Assembly (NCBI RefSeq): GCF_009674565.1
Contig: NZ_WKJL01000019.1
Span: 1-64,000 of the forward strand
Reading direction: 5' to 3'
Length of the DNA: 64,000 nucleotides
Source of the DNA: Duganella aquatilis
Lineage (GTDB): Bacteria > Pseudomonadota > Gammaproteobacteria > Burkholderiales > Burkholderiaceae_D
Made by a program: the position numbers and the translations under genes. The notes under the pieces are model-generated. The model saw only the letters and a list, made by a program, of their open reading frames with translations. It was not told the DNA's origin and searched no databases. Of this stretch, positions 8,035-16,637 are shown in pieces; position 1 is the stretch's first letter; each line of letters opens with the position of its first letter.

Positions 8035-8901
8035 CTACCAGCCGTAGGCGAACGAGACCGGCTCTGCTGCCGGCGGCGGTGGCGGCGGCGACATCCATTC
8101 GCGCGGATCGACGCGGTAGTATTTGAGGAATTCCGCGTACAGCTCGGCGTGGTGCTCGGCCATCTGGTACGGTTTCTCGAAGAAGGTTTCGGTGGCGACG
8201 GCAAAGAACTCGGCCGGATTGGTGGCGCCGTAGTAGTCCATCACCGTGTGCTGGCGGTACATGGCGTTCATGCGCAGGTTCTGGAAGTCGCGCGACAGCA
8301 CTTCCGACCATTCGCGGTAGCTGGCCGGATTGCCCAGGTACGGCGCACCGTTGGCGCGGCCCGATTCGCTGTCCAGCTGGTGGGCGAATTCGTGCAGCAC
8401 GACGTTATGGCCATCGGTCCAGTCGCCGGCGCCGCGCCGCACGTCGTCCCAGGACAGCACCACGCGGCCATCGTCCCACGACTCGCCCAGCATGCTCTGG
8501 TGGCCCGGCGTGATCACGCCGCCCGGCCCCACCTGCGGCCGCTGGGCGACAAACTCGCTCGGATAGACCAGGATGGTGTGCAGCGCCGGATACACCTTGC
8601 TGGGCCGGTTCAGCAGCAGCAAACAGGCCTGGCCGGCGATGATGACCGCCATTTCATCGGTCACCTCCAGCCCTTCGCAGCCGACAAACTTTTTTTGATG
8701 CAGGAACTGCACCACCAGCTTGCGCAATTGCTGCTGCAAGTCCGGACTCATGTTGCGGTAGACGGGAATATGGCGCTGTAAAACCTGCTCCGCCTCACGC
8801 GGCAGCGGCCGGGCCAGCACCCGCTGCAGGCGCCAGCGCGGGTAGTAAAAAGGCAGTGCGATCGCCAGTGCCGTCAGGCCTATCCAGATCAAAGCTTCCA
8901 T
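8035..8901 (-). CDS. mtfA: MtfA family zinc peptidase (M90)
   Basis: 288 residues. The zinc motif HEFAHQLD and the downstream Glu of the FFAVATETFFE region define the MtfA/M90 family. In E. coli MtfA is an aminopeptidase that sequesters the repressor Mlc and so de-represses ptsG. Unlike E. coli MtfA it starts with a hydrophobic N-terminal helix (residues 3-20), likely a membrane anchor, and ends in a six-proline run before a short tail. Target unknown; no Mlc or PTS gene is in the window. Confidence 0.9.
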   Translation of the reverse strand: MEALIWIGLTALAIALPFYYPRWRLQRVLARPLPREAEQVLQRHIPVYRNMSPDLQQQLRKLVVQFLHQKKFVGCEGLEVTDEMAVIIAGQACLLLLNRPSKVYPALHTILVYPSEFVAQRPQVGPGGVITPGHQSMLGESWDDGRVVLSWDDVRRGAGDWTDGHNVVLHEFAHQLDSESGRANGAPYLGNPASYREWSEVLSRDFQNLRMNAMYRQHTVMDYYGATNPAEFFAVATETFFEKPYQMAEHHAELYAEFLKYYRVDPREWMSPPPPPPAAEPVSFAYGW

Positions 8902-8973
8902 GTGCCGCAGGTCCGTAAGATGTCATGCCAGCATAGGTGGGGCGGCTGCGCCGCATTTCAATATGTCAACACG

Positions 8974-9009
8974 AAAACAGCCGGCGCGGTGGTCACCGGG
9001 CCGGCTGTT
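8974..9009 (-). terminator. Terminator of the winged-helix gene
   Basis: Inverted repeat AACAGCCGGC / GCCGGCTGTT (8976-8985 with 9000-9009), followed on the minus strand by TTTTCG. It lies just past the stop of the gene at 9032-9661. Confidence 0.7.
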
Positions 9010-9031
9010 CATGATACCCCTGCGGGGAGTT

Positions 9032-9661
9032 TTATTCTGCTTTTTGCTGCGACGGCGCGCTGCCGAACAGGGCTGCCACCAGCGGATCGCGCATCACCGG
9101 GCCGCGGTTGACGCGAATGGCGTAATGGGTGTCGTCGGCCAGGATGTGGAAGTGACGGCCGCTGCCTGCCATGGCTTGCTCGCGCAGGCCCGGACGTTCC
9201 TTGCGCGGCGGCGCGCCTTCGCGTTTCGGCTGGGCGATGGCGGCCAGGAAGGCGGCGATACGCTCCGGGTCCGGCGTCAGCTGATAAACGGCCTTGCCCA
9301 GGTAGGTGGCGGTGCCTTCGACATAGCGGGCCAGCTCGATCACGCCGGCTTCGCGCAGGTCGCGGATATATTTGCGGGCGCCGGACGGCGAAAACTTCAG
9401 GAACCAGGCGATTTCGTCGGCCAGCATTTCGTGCATGGACAGTTCGCCGATCAGTTTCTGCATGTTTTCGATGCGGCGCAGCGTGGCCGAGGTCGAACGC
9501 ACGCGCTCGATCGACGCCATCGACAGGGCTGGCTTGCGGTCCAGCGGCGCCGGGGTCGAGCGATCCATCAGCGCCGTCAGCCGCGCCGTGGTGGACTGCA
9601 TCTCCGGCGAGGCTTTCATCTCGTTTTGGACCATGGTTTGTTGTTTGCTGACTGCATGCAT
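9032..9661 (-). CDS. Winged-helix DNA-binding protein, hypothetical
   Basis: 209 residues. Residues 60-125 form a helix-turn-helix with wing: SMHEMLADEIAWFLKFS, then SGARKYIRDLREAGVIEL, as in marR/arsR-like winged helices. The C-terminal part contains an HFHILADDTHYAI segment with no assigned function. ATG at 9661 is supported by AAGGAG 7 bases upstream. It is divergent from the ompA gene and shares its control region; whether it regulates ompA is unknown. Confidence 0.75.
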   Translation of the reverse strand: MHAVSKQQTMVQNEMKASPEMQSTTARLTALMDRSTPAPLDRKPALSMASIERVRSTSATLRRIENMQKLIGELSMHEMLADEIAWFLKFSPSGARKYIRDLREAGVIELARYVEGTATYLGKAVYQLTPDPERIAAFLAAIAQPKREGAPPRKERPGLREQAMAGSGRHFHILADDTHYAIRVNRGPVMRDPLVAALFGSAPSQQKAE

Positions 9662-9836
9662 GAGAACGCTCCTTTAAACTGGATTGATACTGCTTTGACT
9701 CAAGAATGCCTGTTTGCGAGGGTACGGTCTGTGCGGCAACGAACATTAGCGATGCATCTATAGGCTTTAAGTTCGGACAAGGGAGTTCTCGATAAGTTTC
9801 AGGAAATGTGGCGGGTTTGATACAGCACAAGGTTTG

Positions 9837-9850
9837 GTGCGGTAGCGAAC
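9837..9850 (+). promoter_or_regulatory. Putative Crp/Fnr-type operator, site B
   Basis: GTGCG-GTAG-CGAAC, followed by GGAAG as at sites F and G. The -10-like TAATCT (9873-9878) is at the shared offset; predicted start near 9885 and a leader of about 63 bases before ompA. Confidence 0.65.
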
Positions 9851-9947
9851 GGAAGAGCGGCACCTTGTCGCCTAATCTTCGGTCCAACAGCGATGCAACA
9901 ACATTGCTGGCAGTGAAATAATTTTTTAAACAATCGGGAGCCACCCT

Positions 9948-10991
9948 GTGAATAAATCCAAGAAAATCGCCTTCGCCGTTGCAGCTCTCTGCGCGTCGTT
10001 CTCCGCCCTGGCTCAGGATGCGGTCATCAATCCATCGTGGTACATCCAGCCTAGCGTGAACGGCATCAAGCCGGATTCCGACTTTGGCGCCACGGACAAG
10101 CGCGGTTACGGCGCCGGTCTGAAATTCGGCAAAGCCATCAATGAAAAATGGGATGTGCAAGGCGGCTACACCTATGCCCGCTCCCGTGACGGCGACCGCC
10201 GCTACCAGCAGGACACGCTGGGCGTCGACGGCCTGTACATGTTCTCGCGTAAAACCTTCCGTCCGTTCGTGCTGATCGGTATCGGCGCCGAGCGCGACAA
10301 GGCCAACCTGCCGCTGTACGTCGAACGCAAGAAGAACTCGCCTTACCTGAGCGCCGGTATCGGCTTCCAGGCCGACATCAACGACCGCGTCACCTTCCAG
10401 GCTGACCTGCGCGACGTGCACGGCTTCATCCGCGGCGATGAATTCCCTAACAGCAAGAGCAACAACTACTACCTGACCGTCGGCCTGAACTTCGCCTTCG
10501 ATGCGCCACCGCGCCCAGCGCCACCGGCACCGCCGCCAGCGCCGCCGGTGGCCGAACCACCACCGCCGCCACCAGCACCGCCAGCCCCACCGTCACCACC
10601 GCCAGCACGCTTCGAAAAAGTGACGATGTCGGCGACCGAGCTGTTCTCGTTCGACAGCGCCAAGCTGAATTCGAACCAGCCCAAGCTGGACGACATCGCC
10701 AACGTGCTGAACACCAACAGCAGCATCGACAACGTGGTCATCACCGGCTACGCCGACCGTCTGGGCAGCGACAAGTACAACCAGAAACTGTCCGAGCGCC
10801 GCGCCAATGCGGTCAAGGACTACCTGGTCGGCAAAGGCATCGCCGCCAACCGCCTGAACGCCGTCGGCAAAGGCGAGTCGAATCCTGTCGTCGAGTGCAA
10901 CGACAAGAAACGCGCTGACCTGATCAAGTGCCTGGAACCTAACCGCCGCGTTGAAGTGGAACAGATCACCATCGAACGCCGCGTACAATAA
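9948..10991 (+). CDS. OmpA family outer-membrane protein
   Basis: 347 residues, GTG start behind GGGAG. A signal peptide ending ASFSALA-Q, an eight-strand-type beta-barrel domain (about 25-185), a proline-rich linker (about 185-225, many PPAPP repeats) and an OmpA_C peptidoglycan-binding domain (about 230-345) with the diaminopimelate-binding motif (TGYADRLG ... NQKLSERRA). It anchors the outer membrane to the wall. Operator site B lies upstream and a strong terminator downstream, so it is monocistronic. Confidence 0.93.
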   Translation: MNKSKKIAFAVAALCASFSALAQDAVINPSWYIQPSVNGIKPDSDFGATDKRGYGAGLKFGKAINEKWDVQGGYTYARSRDGDRRYQQDTLGVDGLYMFSRKTFRPFVLIGIGAERDKANLPLYVERKKNSPYLSAGIGFQADINDRVTFQADLRDVHGFIRGDEFPNSKSNNYYLTVGLNFAFDAPPRPAPPAPPPAPPVAEPPPPPPAPPAPPSPPPARFEKVTMSATELFSFDSAKLNSNQPKLDDIANVLNTNSSIDNVVITGYADRLGSDKYNQKLSERRANAVKDYLVGKGIAANRLNAVGKGESNPVVECNDKKRADLIKCLEPNRRVEVEQITIERRVQ

Positions 10992-11006
10992 TCTCTGAAA
11001 GTGACA

Positions 11007-11039
11007 GCCCCGCAACTCCGGTTGCGGGGCTTTTTTTTT
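11007..11039 (+). terminator. Rho-independent terminator of ompA, abutting the next start codon
   Basis: Ten-base perfect stem (11007-11016 with 11021-11030), TCCG loop, then nine T residues. The T tract ends where the ATG of the next gene begins. Confidence 0.9.
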
Positions 11040-11903
11040 ATGAACTCAAAAAATATATTCTCGGTGCTGAAGTGCACCGTCCTCGAATGGTTCGAGCATC
11101 GCGGCAGCAGCATGGGCGCGGCGCTGGCCTTTTACACGCTGTTTTCACTGGCGCCCATCCTGGTGCTGGTGCTGGCCATCGCCGGCTGGTTCTACGGCCC
11201 GCAGGCGGCCCAGGGCGAGCTGTTCGCGCAACTGCGCGGACTGGTCGGCGCCCAGGGCGCGGAAGCGATCCAGGCGGTGCTGGCCGGCGCCCGCAACAAG
11301 GAGGAAGGACGGCTGGCGACGCTGGTGGCCGGCGGCCTGCTGCTGTTCGGCGCCACCACCGTGTTTGCCGAACTGAAGGCCAGCCTGGACGCGATCTGGC
11401 AAGTCCCGCCCCTGACCCAAGGCACGCTGTGGGACACGGTGCGCACGCGCCTGCTGTCGTTCGGCATGGTGCTGGTGCTGGCGTTCCTGCTGATGGTGTC
11501 GCTGGTGGTCAGCGCGGCGCTGACGCTGCTGGAGAAGTTCTGGGGCAGTTACTGGACCGACGCCGGCGTCGCGCTCACCGGCATCAATATCGCGATCAGC
11601 TTCATCGTCATCGCCGCGCTGTTCGGCGTGATCTTCAAGATGCTGCCACGCGTGAAACTGTCGTGGCATGACGTGACCATCGGCGCGCTCGGCACGGCGG
11701 CCCTGTTCACGCTGGGGAAATATGCGATCGGTGCGTATATCGGCAACAGCGGCGTGGCCAGCAGCTATGGCGCCGCCGGCTCGATGATCGCCCTGCTGCT
11801 GTGGGTGTATTACTCGGCGCAGATCTTCTTCCTCGGCGCCGAGTTTGCGCGGCAATATGCGCTACAGCTAGGCAGCCTGCGCGGGACGTCACTCGCCGAG
11901 TAG
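11040..11903 (+). CDS. YihY/BrkB family inner-membrane protein
   Basis: 287 residues with about six membrane segments and the family signature MGAALAFYTLFSLAP near the N-terminus. The function of YihY proteins is unsettled; they are widespread envelope proteins once called ribonuclease BN in error. ATG at 11040 directly follows the ompA terminator T tract and has no Shine-Dalgarno, so translation is either leaderless-like or begins at GTG 11064. Its end overlaps the convergent transporter gene by 15 bases. Confidence 0.85.
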   Translation: MNSKNIFSVLKCTVLEWFEHRGSSMGAALAFYTLFSLAPILVLVLAIAGWFYGPQAAQGELFAQLRGLVGAQGAEAIQAVLAGARNKEEGRLATLVAGGLLLFGATTVFAELKASLDAIWQVPPLTQGTLWDTVRTRLLSFGMVLVLAFLLMVSLVVSAALTLLEKFWGSYWTDAGVALTGINIAISFIVIAALFGVIFKMLPRVKLSWHDVTIGALGTAALFTLGKYAIGAYIGNSGVASSYGAAGSMIALLLWVYYSAQIFFLGAEFARQYALQLGSLRGTSLAE

Positions 11904-13085
11904 TTCGGCCACCACTTCCATGCCCTCCACCCGCTCGGCGACCACCTTGACGATCACGATCACGGGGACGCCGAGCAGCAAGCCCCACACGCCCCACAGC
12001 CAGCCCCAGAACAGCAGGCTGACAAACACCGCCGCCGCGTTCATGCGGGCGAAGCGGCCGGTCATCCAGGTCGCCACCACAGTGCCGATCAGCGTGGCAA
12101 TGGCCAGCGAGGCGCCCATCACCAGCAAGCTCATCTGCAAGGATTCGAACTGCAGGAAGGCCACGATGCCGGTCGCCAGCATGATCAGCAGCGGGCCGAA
12201 GTAAGGCATCAGGTGCAGCAGGCCGGCGACGATGGCCCAGGCGCCGGCGTTTTCCAGGCCGATCCAGCGCAAGGCGGCCCACATCAGCAGCGCCAAGGCG
12301 CCGTTGGTCACCAGCAGCATCAGCATGTATTTCTGGATCGAGCTGTTGATGTCCTCCAGAATATGGACGGTGATTTTTTTCTTGGTCAGCGACGGCCCGG
12401 TCAGCTTGACCAGCTTGCGCTTGAAGGTGTCGCCGGACATCAGCAGGAAGAACACCAGGAAGATCACCATCGTGGCCTGGCCGAGGAAGCCCATCACACC
12501 CATCGAGCCGGCCCAGATCCAGTCCATCACCGGCAGCGTGTCCGGCGCGGAGGCCACGGCGGCGCGGCGCGCGGCGCGTTTTTCCTGGGCGCCGGCGGTG
12601 GCCTGCTGCAGCTCGGTCGCCACGTCCTGGATGCGCTGCAGGGCGCTGGGGCCGCCGCTGTGCAACCGGTCGGCCAGCAAGCGCGACAGCTTGTGCCCGG
12701 CGGTCGGCAATTCATCGACGATCGACTGGAACTCGCCCTGCAGCTTTTCCATCACCAGCACCGAGCCGCCCAGGATGGCGGCGGTGATCAGCGTGGCGGC
12801 GATGATGCGCGGAATGCGCAGCTTCTCCAGCCAGCATACCAGCGGACTGAGCATGTAGGTAAACAGGATGCCCAGCAAAACGGGAACCAGGAAATTGCGC
12901 GACCACTGCAAGGCATACAGGAAGGCGACCGTGGCGATCACGCCAAGCGCGAGGCCGCGGGCGTTGACGTGCAGGGGAATTCGGGAGGGTTCAGGCAGTG
13001 CGGGAGCGAGGGAAGAAGCGGAAGCGTCGGCATCGGCGGTGAGCGCCTGTGCGTGAGTCCGGGGAAGATCGACAGGCTGGTTCAT
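11889..13085 (-). CDS. AI-2E family transporter (PerM/TqsA-like)
   Basis: 398 residues with an N-terminal cytosolic extension (about 45), paired membrane helices, a central amphipathic region (about 115-190) and a C-terminal helix cluster with the family's HLMPYFGPLL stretch. Members export autoinducer-2 or act as general permeases or Na+/H+ exchangers, so the substrate is not predictable. A second member lies at 32127-33203. Convergent with yihY. Confidence 0.9.
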   Translation of the reverse strand: MNQPVDLPRTHAQALTADADASASSLAPALPEPSRIPLHVNARGLALGVIATVAFLYALQWSRNFLVPVLLGILFTYMLSPLVCWLEKLRIPRIIAATLITAAILGGSVLVMEKLQGEFQSIVDELPTAGHKLSRLLADRLHSGGPSALQRIQDVATELQQATAGAQEKRAARRAAVASAPDTLPVMDWIWAGSMGVMGFLGQATMVIFLVFFLLMSGDTFKRKLVKLTGPSLTKKKITVHILEDINSSIQKYMLMLLVTNGALALLMWAALRWIGLENAGAWAIVAGLLHLMPYFGPLLIMLATGIVAFLQFESLQMSLLVMGASLAIATLIGTVVATWMTGRFARMNAAAVFVSLLFWGWLWGVWGLLLGVPVIVIVKVVAERVEGMEVVAELLGE

Positions 13086-13100
13086 GATGACTCACAGTGA

Positions 13101-13130
13101 AAAGCGCCGGCGCGGCTGGGCGCGCCGGCC
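13101..13130 (-). terminator. Terminator of the BON-domain gene
   Basis: Stem GCCGGCGCG / CGCGCCGGC (13106-13114 with 13121-13129), followed on the minus strand by GCTTTTC just past the BON gene stop. Confidence 0.65.
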
Positions 13131-13137
13131 GGGGGAA

Positions 13138-13452
13138 TTACTTGACGTGCAGGTCGTTTTTCACAGCCGTTACGCCTTTGACGCCGCGTGCCACGCTGCC
13201 GGCTTTGGCGATGTCTTCAGGCTGGGCCACGAAGCCGCTCAGCTGCACGGTGCCTTTGAAGGTTTCAACGTTGATTTCGGTCGATTTCAGGCTAGGCTCG
13301 TTGAAGATGCTGGCCTTCACTTTGGTGGTGATCACGGAATCGTCGACATACTCGCCGGTGCCTTCTTTGGACGAGGTCGATGCGCAGCCGGTCATGGCGC
13401 CCAGCAGCGATACGGTGAACAGGGCAGTAGCGATTTTATGTGCGATTTTCAT
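13138..13452 (-). CDS. BON-domain lipoprotein (OsmY-like)
   Basis: 104 residues. Lipoprotein signal with lipobox MTGC, then one BON domain (YVDDSVITTKVKASI ... GTVQLSGFV). BON proteins of the OsmY/DolP type bind phospholipid at the envelope and are induced by osmotic or general stress. ATG at 13452 has AAGGAG upstream; the open frame extends further but without a ribosome site. Operator site C with a good TTTAAT -10 lies upstream, placing it in the proposed regulon. Confidence 0.9.
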   Translation of the reverse strand: MKIAHKIATALFTVSLLGAMTGCASTSSKEGTGEYVDDSVITTKVKASIFNEPSLKSTEINVETFKGTVQLSGFVAQPEDIAKAGSVARGVKGVTAVKNDLHVK

Positions 13453-13564
13453 GGCGATTCTCCTTGGAGTATTTAAGAACAATGAGTTTGTCAGCCAGCG
13501 GGACGTTTGTTTGCCGTCTCTGCTACCGATGTCGCCATTAAACGCTGCTTCGCGCCAGTCCTCT

Positions 13565-13578
13565 GTACGTTAGCGTAC
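13565..13578 (-). promoter_or_regulatory. Putative Crp/Fnr-type operator, site C
   Basis: GTACG-TTAG-CGTAC within a perfect TGTACG/CGTACA palindrome. On the minus strand TTTAAT (13537-13542, five of six to TATAAT) is at the shared offset; predicted start near 13530 for the BON gene. Confidence 0.7.
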
Positions 13579-13611
13579 AAAACGGCGATGCGCGCGGTGA
13601 CGCTGTCCATC

Positions 13612-13625
13612 GTGCGTAAGCGCAC
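13612..13625 (+). promoter_or_regulatory. Putative Crp/Fnr-type operator, site D
   Basis: Perfect palindrome GTGCG-TAAG-CGCAC with TATTCT (13648-13653) at the shared offset; predicted start near 13660, 21 bases before the glycine-zipper gene. Sites C and D lie 47 bases apart and appear to serve opposite genes. Confidence 0.7.
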
Positions 13626-13680
13626 AGACCTTGCCGCGTCCGCTGTTTATTCTGGACTCACACTTTTTCAGGAGAACAAC

Positions 13681-14121
13681 ATGAAACGCTCAACCACGCT
13701 TGCCGCCGCCATCTTTGCCGGCGTTGCCGTATTGAGCGGCTGCGCCAGCAACCAGCAGCCGCAACAGATCGGCTATATCAGCAACGACTCGTCCACCTAC
13801 GGCACCATCGATTCGATCCAGATCATGCAGGCCCGTGGCGGTTCCGGCGTCGGCGCCGTGACCGGCGGCCTGATCGGCGGCCTGCTGGGCAACCAGGTGG
13901 GCGGCGGCTCGGGCCGCGCCGTGGCCACCGTGGCCGGTGCGGTCGGCGGCGCAGTGGTCGGCAACAATGTCGAGAACAACCGCAATGCCGGCAAGGAGGA
14001 ATACCAGATCAGCGTCCGCATGGACAACGGCGATACCCGCATCATCCAGCAAGACAGCGCCTACGATCTGCGCGTGGGCAACCGCGTGCGCCTGATCGAC
14101 GGCCGCCTGTACCGCTATTAA
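13681..14121 (+). CDS. Glycine-zipper 2TM lipoprotein (SlyB-like)
   Basis: 146 residues. Lipobox LSGC, then a Gly-rich two-helix zipper (VGAVTGGLIGGLLGNQVGGG ... VAGAVGGAVVGNNVE), then a small beta domain ending in RLIDGRLYRY. This is the SlyB/Rickettsia 17-kDa family of outer-membrane lipoproteins, which are PhoPQ- or stress-induced in enterics. ATG at 13681 is chosen for AGGAG and the signal peptide. Near-identical architecture recurs at 22205-22816. Confidence 0.9.
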   Translation: MKRSTTLAAAIFAGVAVLSGCASNQQPQQIGYISNDSSTYGTIDSIQIMQARGGSGVGAVTGGLIGGLLGNQVGGGSGRAVATVAGAVGGAVVGNNVENNRNAGKEEYQISVRMDNGDTRIIQQDSAYDLRVGNRVRLIDGRLYRY

Positions 14122-14181
14122 TCAGCGGCCAGGACCAGTTCAACATCTCTCACTACAAGCGCTAACGACAAGGAGAATTCC

Positions 14182-14334
14182 ATGGGTACCATCATTCTGA
14201 TCATTCTGGTTCTGGCGCTGATTGGCGCACTGCCTACCTGGCCGCACAGCCGCAACTGGGGCTATGCGCCCAGCGGCATCACCGGCCTGATCGTGGTTAT
14301 ACTGCTGATCATGCTGCTGACCGGCAGGCTCTAA
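14182..14334 (+). CDS. DUF3309 small membrane protein
   Basis: 50 residues, two hydrophobic segments (MGTIILIILVLALIGALP; then VVILLIMLLTG) with a WPHSRNWGY turn between, the signature of the DUF3309 family of small inner-membrane proteins found beside stress genes in proteobacteria. AAGGAG precedes the ATG. Between the glycine-zipper gene and the next exported protein, spaced like an operon. Function unknown. Confidence 0.88.
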   Translation: MGTIILIILVLALIGALPTWPHSRNWGYAPSGITGLIVVILLIMLLTGRL

Positions 14335-14349
14335 ACCAGGGAGGACATC

Positions 14350-14676
14350 ATGGTTCATCGCATCGTCACCGGCGTGATGATGGCGTGCGCGGCCCTGGCC
14401 GTGCACGCCCAGCAAACCGATACCACGCCACCACAGAACGCCCAGCTGCAGCGGCAGGAAATCGCCAGGGGCGAGCCGGCGCGCTGGTCGCAGGGCGACC
14501 AGACCACCGCGGAACAGACGCGCACCCTGCGCAAGGAAATCGGCGCGGCCCTGGCCGAAGCCAAACAGGCCTGCCAGAAAGGCCCGGCCAGCGAACGCAG
14601 CGCCTGCATCAAGGAAGCGCAGCAGACCTACCACGACGACATGGCCAAAGTGCCACAGACCGTGGCGCAGAAATAA
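14350..14676 (+). CDS. Small exported protein, hypothetical
   Basis: 108 residues with a signal peptide cleaved after VHA-Q, then a Gln/Glu-rich helical domain holding two cysteines (AKQACQKGPASERSACIKE) that could form a disulfide. GGAGG precedes the ATG, 15 bases after the DUF3309 stop, so the two are probably co-transcribed. Periplasmic; function unknown. Confidence 0.82.
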   Translation: MVHRIVTGVMMACAALAVHAQQTDTTPPQNAQLQRQEIARGEPARWSQGDQTTAEQTRTLRKEIGAALAEAKQACQKGPASERSACIKEAQQTYHDDMAKVPQTVAQK

Positions 14677-14694
14677 ACCGCTACGGGCTGCCGC

Positions 14695-15852
14695 TCAGGC
14701 GGCCCGTTCGCCGCCCGGCACGGCCAGCGGCGGCAGTTCATGCACCACCAGCGGTGTATCCTCCGACACGAAGCTCAGCCAGCCCGCCGCCTTGATGGCG
14801 CGCAGCGCGTCCTGATAGCCCTGGTCCCAGCGCCAGTTGATCGATCCCTCGGAAAAGTTGATGTCCTTGGCGGCCATGTTCCAGTCGCGGCCGGCGTACG
14901 GCAGGCGCACCACGTGCAAGGTGCTGTCGCAGCCGAGCGCTTCCAGTTCGCGCGTCTGCTCGGGCGTGCGCTTTGCCGGCGGCAGCGCCGAGTACAGCTC
15001 GCGCAGCTTCTGCCGCATCTGGTGGGTGGCCACGTAGTCGGTCAGGTGGCGCCGCGAGCGCGAGGCGAAGGTGACGTCCTTCTGGCGCGTCTGCACCTCG
15101 TCCAGCGTGACCGGCTCTTCGCCGTCGGCGCTCCACAGGTCGACCATGAAGCACAGCGTGTCGACCTGCTTGCTGTCGTCCAGCACGGTTTCCAGCGGCG
15201 TGTTGGAGTACAGGCCGCCGTCCCAGTACAGCTCGCCGTCGATGCGCACCGCCGGGAAGCCCGGCGGCAGCGCGCCGCTGGCGCGGATGTGGTCGGCATG
15301 GATGGTCAGCTCGCGGTTGTCGAAACCGCGCAGCGTGCCGCTGGTGACCTGCAGCGCGTTGACCGTCAGGCGGATGCCGCCCGGCGCGTTCAGGTAGTCG
15401 AAATCGATGAGCTCGTTGAGCGTATCGCGCAGCTCGCCGGTGTCGTAAAAGCTGGCCTGCTCCGGATTGACGCGCGCGCCGGCAGCAAACGGGCTGAACA
15501 ATCGGGGCGTGAAGAAGCCCGGCACGCCGCGCACCAGCGTATCCCAGGTCTGCAGCACGATGTTGGAACGGCGCTGGGCATCGGGCACGTGGCGCATGTC
15601 GTAGCTGTCGCGATGGGCGATGCCCTGCCAGAACTGGCGCAGCCGCGTCAAACGGGTTGCATGGGGATTGCCGGCCAGGATGCCGGCGTTGATGGCGCCG
15701 ATGGAGGTGCCGACGATCCAGTCCGGCGCCAGCTGGTGTTCATGCAGCGCCTGGAATACGCCGGCCTGATACGCTCCCAACGCGCCGCCGCCCTGCAGGA
15801 CCAGCACGATGCGCAAGCCTGCGGGATTCAGCGGGTTGGGAGCGGCGCTCAA
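14695..15852 (-). CDS. Patatin-like phospholipase
   Basis: 385 residues. The patatin catalytic dyad is intact: oxyanion loop QGGGALGAYQAG, nucleophile serine in GTSIGAIN, and aspartate in DGGLYSN. The C-terminal third corresponds to the DUF3734 extension common in proteobacterial homologues. These enzymes release fatty acids from phospholipids at the membrane. ATG overlaps the upstream gene's stop, making it the last gene of a yqjD-yqjE-(yqjK-like)-patatin operon, a link between ribosome-anchoring membrane proteins and lipid turnover. Confidence 0.92.
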   Translation of the reverse strand: MSAAPNPLNPAGLRIVLVLQGGGALGAYQAGVFQALHEHQLAPDWIVGTSIGAINAGILAGNPHATRLTRLRQFWQGIAHRDSYDMRHVPDAQRRSNIVLQTWDTLVRGVPGFFTPRLFSPFAAGARVNPEQASFYDTGELRDTLNELIDFDYLNAPGGIRLTVNALQVTSGTLRGFDNRELTIHADHIRASGALPPGFPAVRIDGELYWDGGLYSNTPLETVLDDSKQVDTLCFMVDLWSADGEEPVTLDEVQTRQKDVTFASRSRRHLTDYVATHQMRQKLRELYSALPPAKRTPEQTRELEALGCDSTLHVVRLPYAGRDWNMAAKDINFSEGSINWRWDQGYQDALRAIKAAGWLSFVSEDTPLVVHELPPLAVPGGERAA

Positions 15853-16238
15853 GGCTGCTCGTACTGCGTCGAGGTTTTGCGCCGCAGCAGCCAGGCGACG
15901 CCGATGCCGGCCACCGTGGCCAGCGCCAGCGCCGGCTTGATCAACTTGCGGCGGGCGATGAAGGAACCCACCGTCAGCGCGTACGGCGCCAGCGACCTCA
16001 GCGACTTCAGCGAACTGAGGCTGAAGCCGCCCGAGGCGCCGCCGTGCAGCAGGCCGCCCAGGCGCGCCTGCGCCAGGCCGACCGCATGGTCGATGGCGCC
16101 GTGCATCAGGGCGTCCGGCTGCAAGGCCTGGCCGACCAGCGCTTTCGAGTGCACCAGCTTGATGCGGTACAACTCGCCTTCGCGGATGATTTTTTGCTTC
16201 TCGGCCGCCAGGGCGGCCTCGTCTTCAAGCTTGCTCAC
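15849..16238 (-). CDS. Hypothetical membrane-associated protein (YqjK position)
   Basis: 129 residues. Charged N-terminal helix (about 1-35), a middle Gly/Ser/Leu region and a C-terminal hydrophobic helix (KPALALATVAGIGVAWLLRR). It holds the place of yqjK in the E. coli yqjDEK operon but is longer and not clearly homologous. Gap of 9 bases from yqjE and a four-base overlap with the patatin gene. Confidence 0.78.
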   Translation of the reverse strand: MSKLEDEAALAAEKQKIIREGELYRIKLVHSKALVGQALQPDALMHGAIDHAVGLAQARLGGLLHGGASGGFSLSSLKSLRSLAPYALTVGSFIARRKLIKPALALATVAGIGVAWLLRRKTSTQYEQP

Positions 16239-16247
16239 GGCCTCTCC

Positions 16248-16631
16248 TTACAACAGCATGTCACGGTCGGATTTCAGTTCCGCCATGGTGGCCGGCAGCG
16301 ACAGCTTGCCGCTACGCAGCAGTCCGCGCGCGTACACGATCAGGCCGATGGCGATCAGCAGGAACACCACGGTGATGATCGGCAGGATCACCCAGCCGAT
16401 GGCGGCCCACGCCAGGTAGACGATGGTGACCGAGGCATAGATCAGGGCAAAGCCGCCCAGCAGCACGGCCAGCGCGAACACCACCACCAGTTGCAGCAGA
16501 TGGTTGCGGACCTGCGCCAGTTCCAAAGCGGCCAGTTCGAGCCGGTTCAAAAGCAGGCCGATCGCGTTGCGGGTCACCAGACCCAGCGACGCGATCAAGC
16601 CCGGCGGACGATTGTCTTCGTCGTGCGCCAC
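16248..16631 (-). CDS. yqjE: YqjE/phage-holin-like membrane protein
   Basis: 127 residues, amphipathic N-terminus (LIASLGLVTRNAIGLLLNRL), then two long membrane helices (about 45-70 and 76-100). This is the YqjE/holin-X family; despite the name it is not a phage lysis gene here. Partner of YqjD, whose gene ends 6 bases upstream. In E. coli the operon is stationary-phase and RpoS controlled. Confidence 0.85.
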   Translation of the reverse strand: MAHDEDNRPPGLIASLGLVTRNAIGLLLNRLELAALELAQVRNHLLQLVVVFALAVLLGGFALIYASVTIVYLAWAAIGWVILPIITVVFLLIAIGLIVYARGLLRSGKLSLPATMAELKSDRDMLL

Positions 16632-16637
16632 GGTAGC

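Noticed and set aside
16248..16631. Phage holin outside the prophage
   Set aside because: The YqjE context (yqjD upstream) shows a chromosomal stress operon, not a lysis gene.
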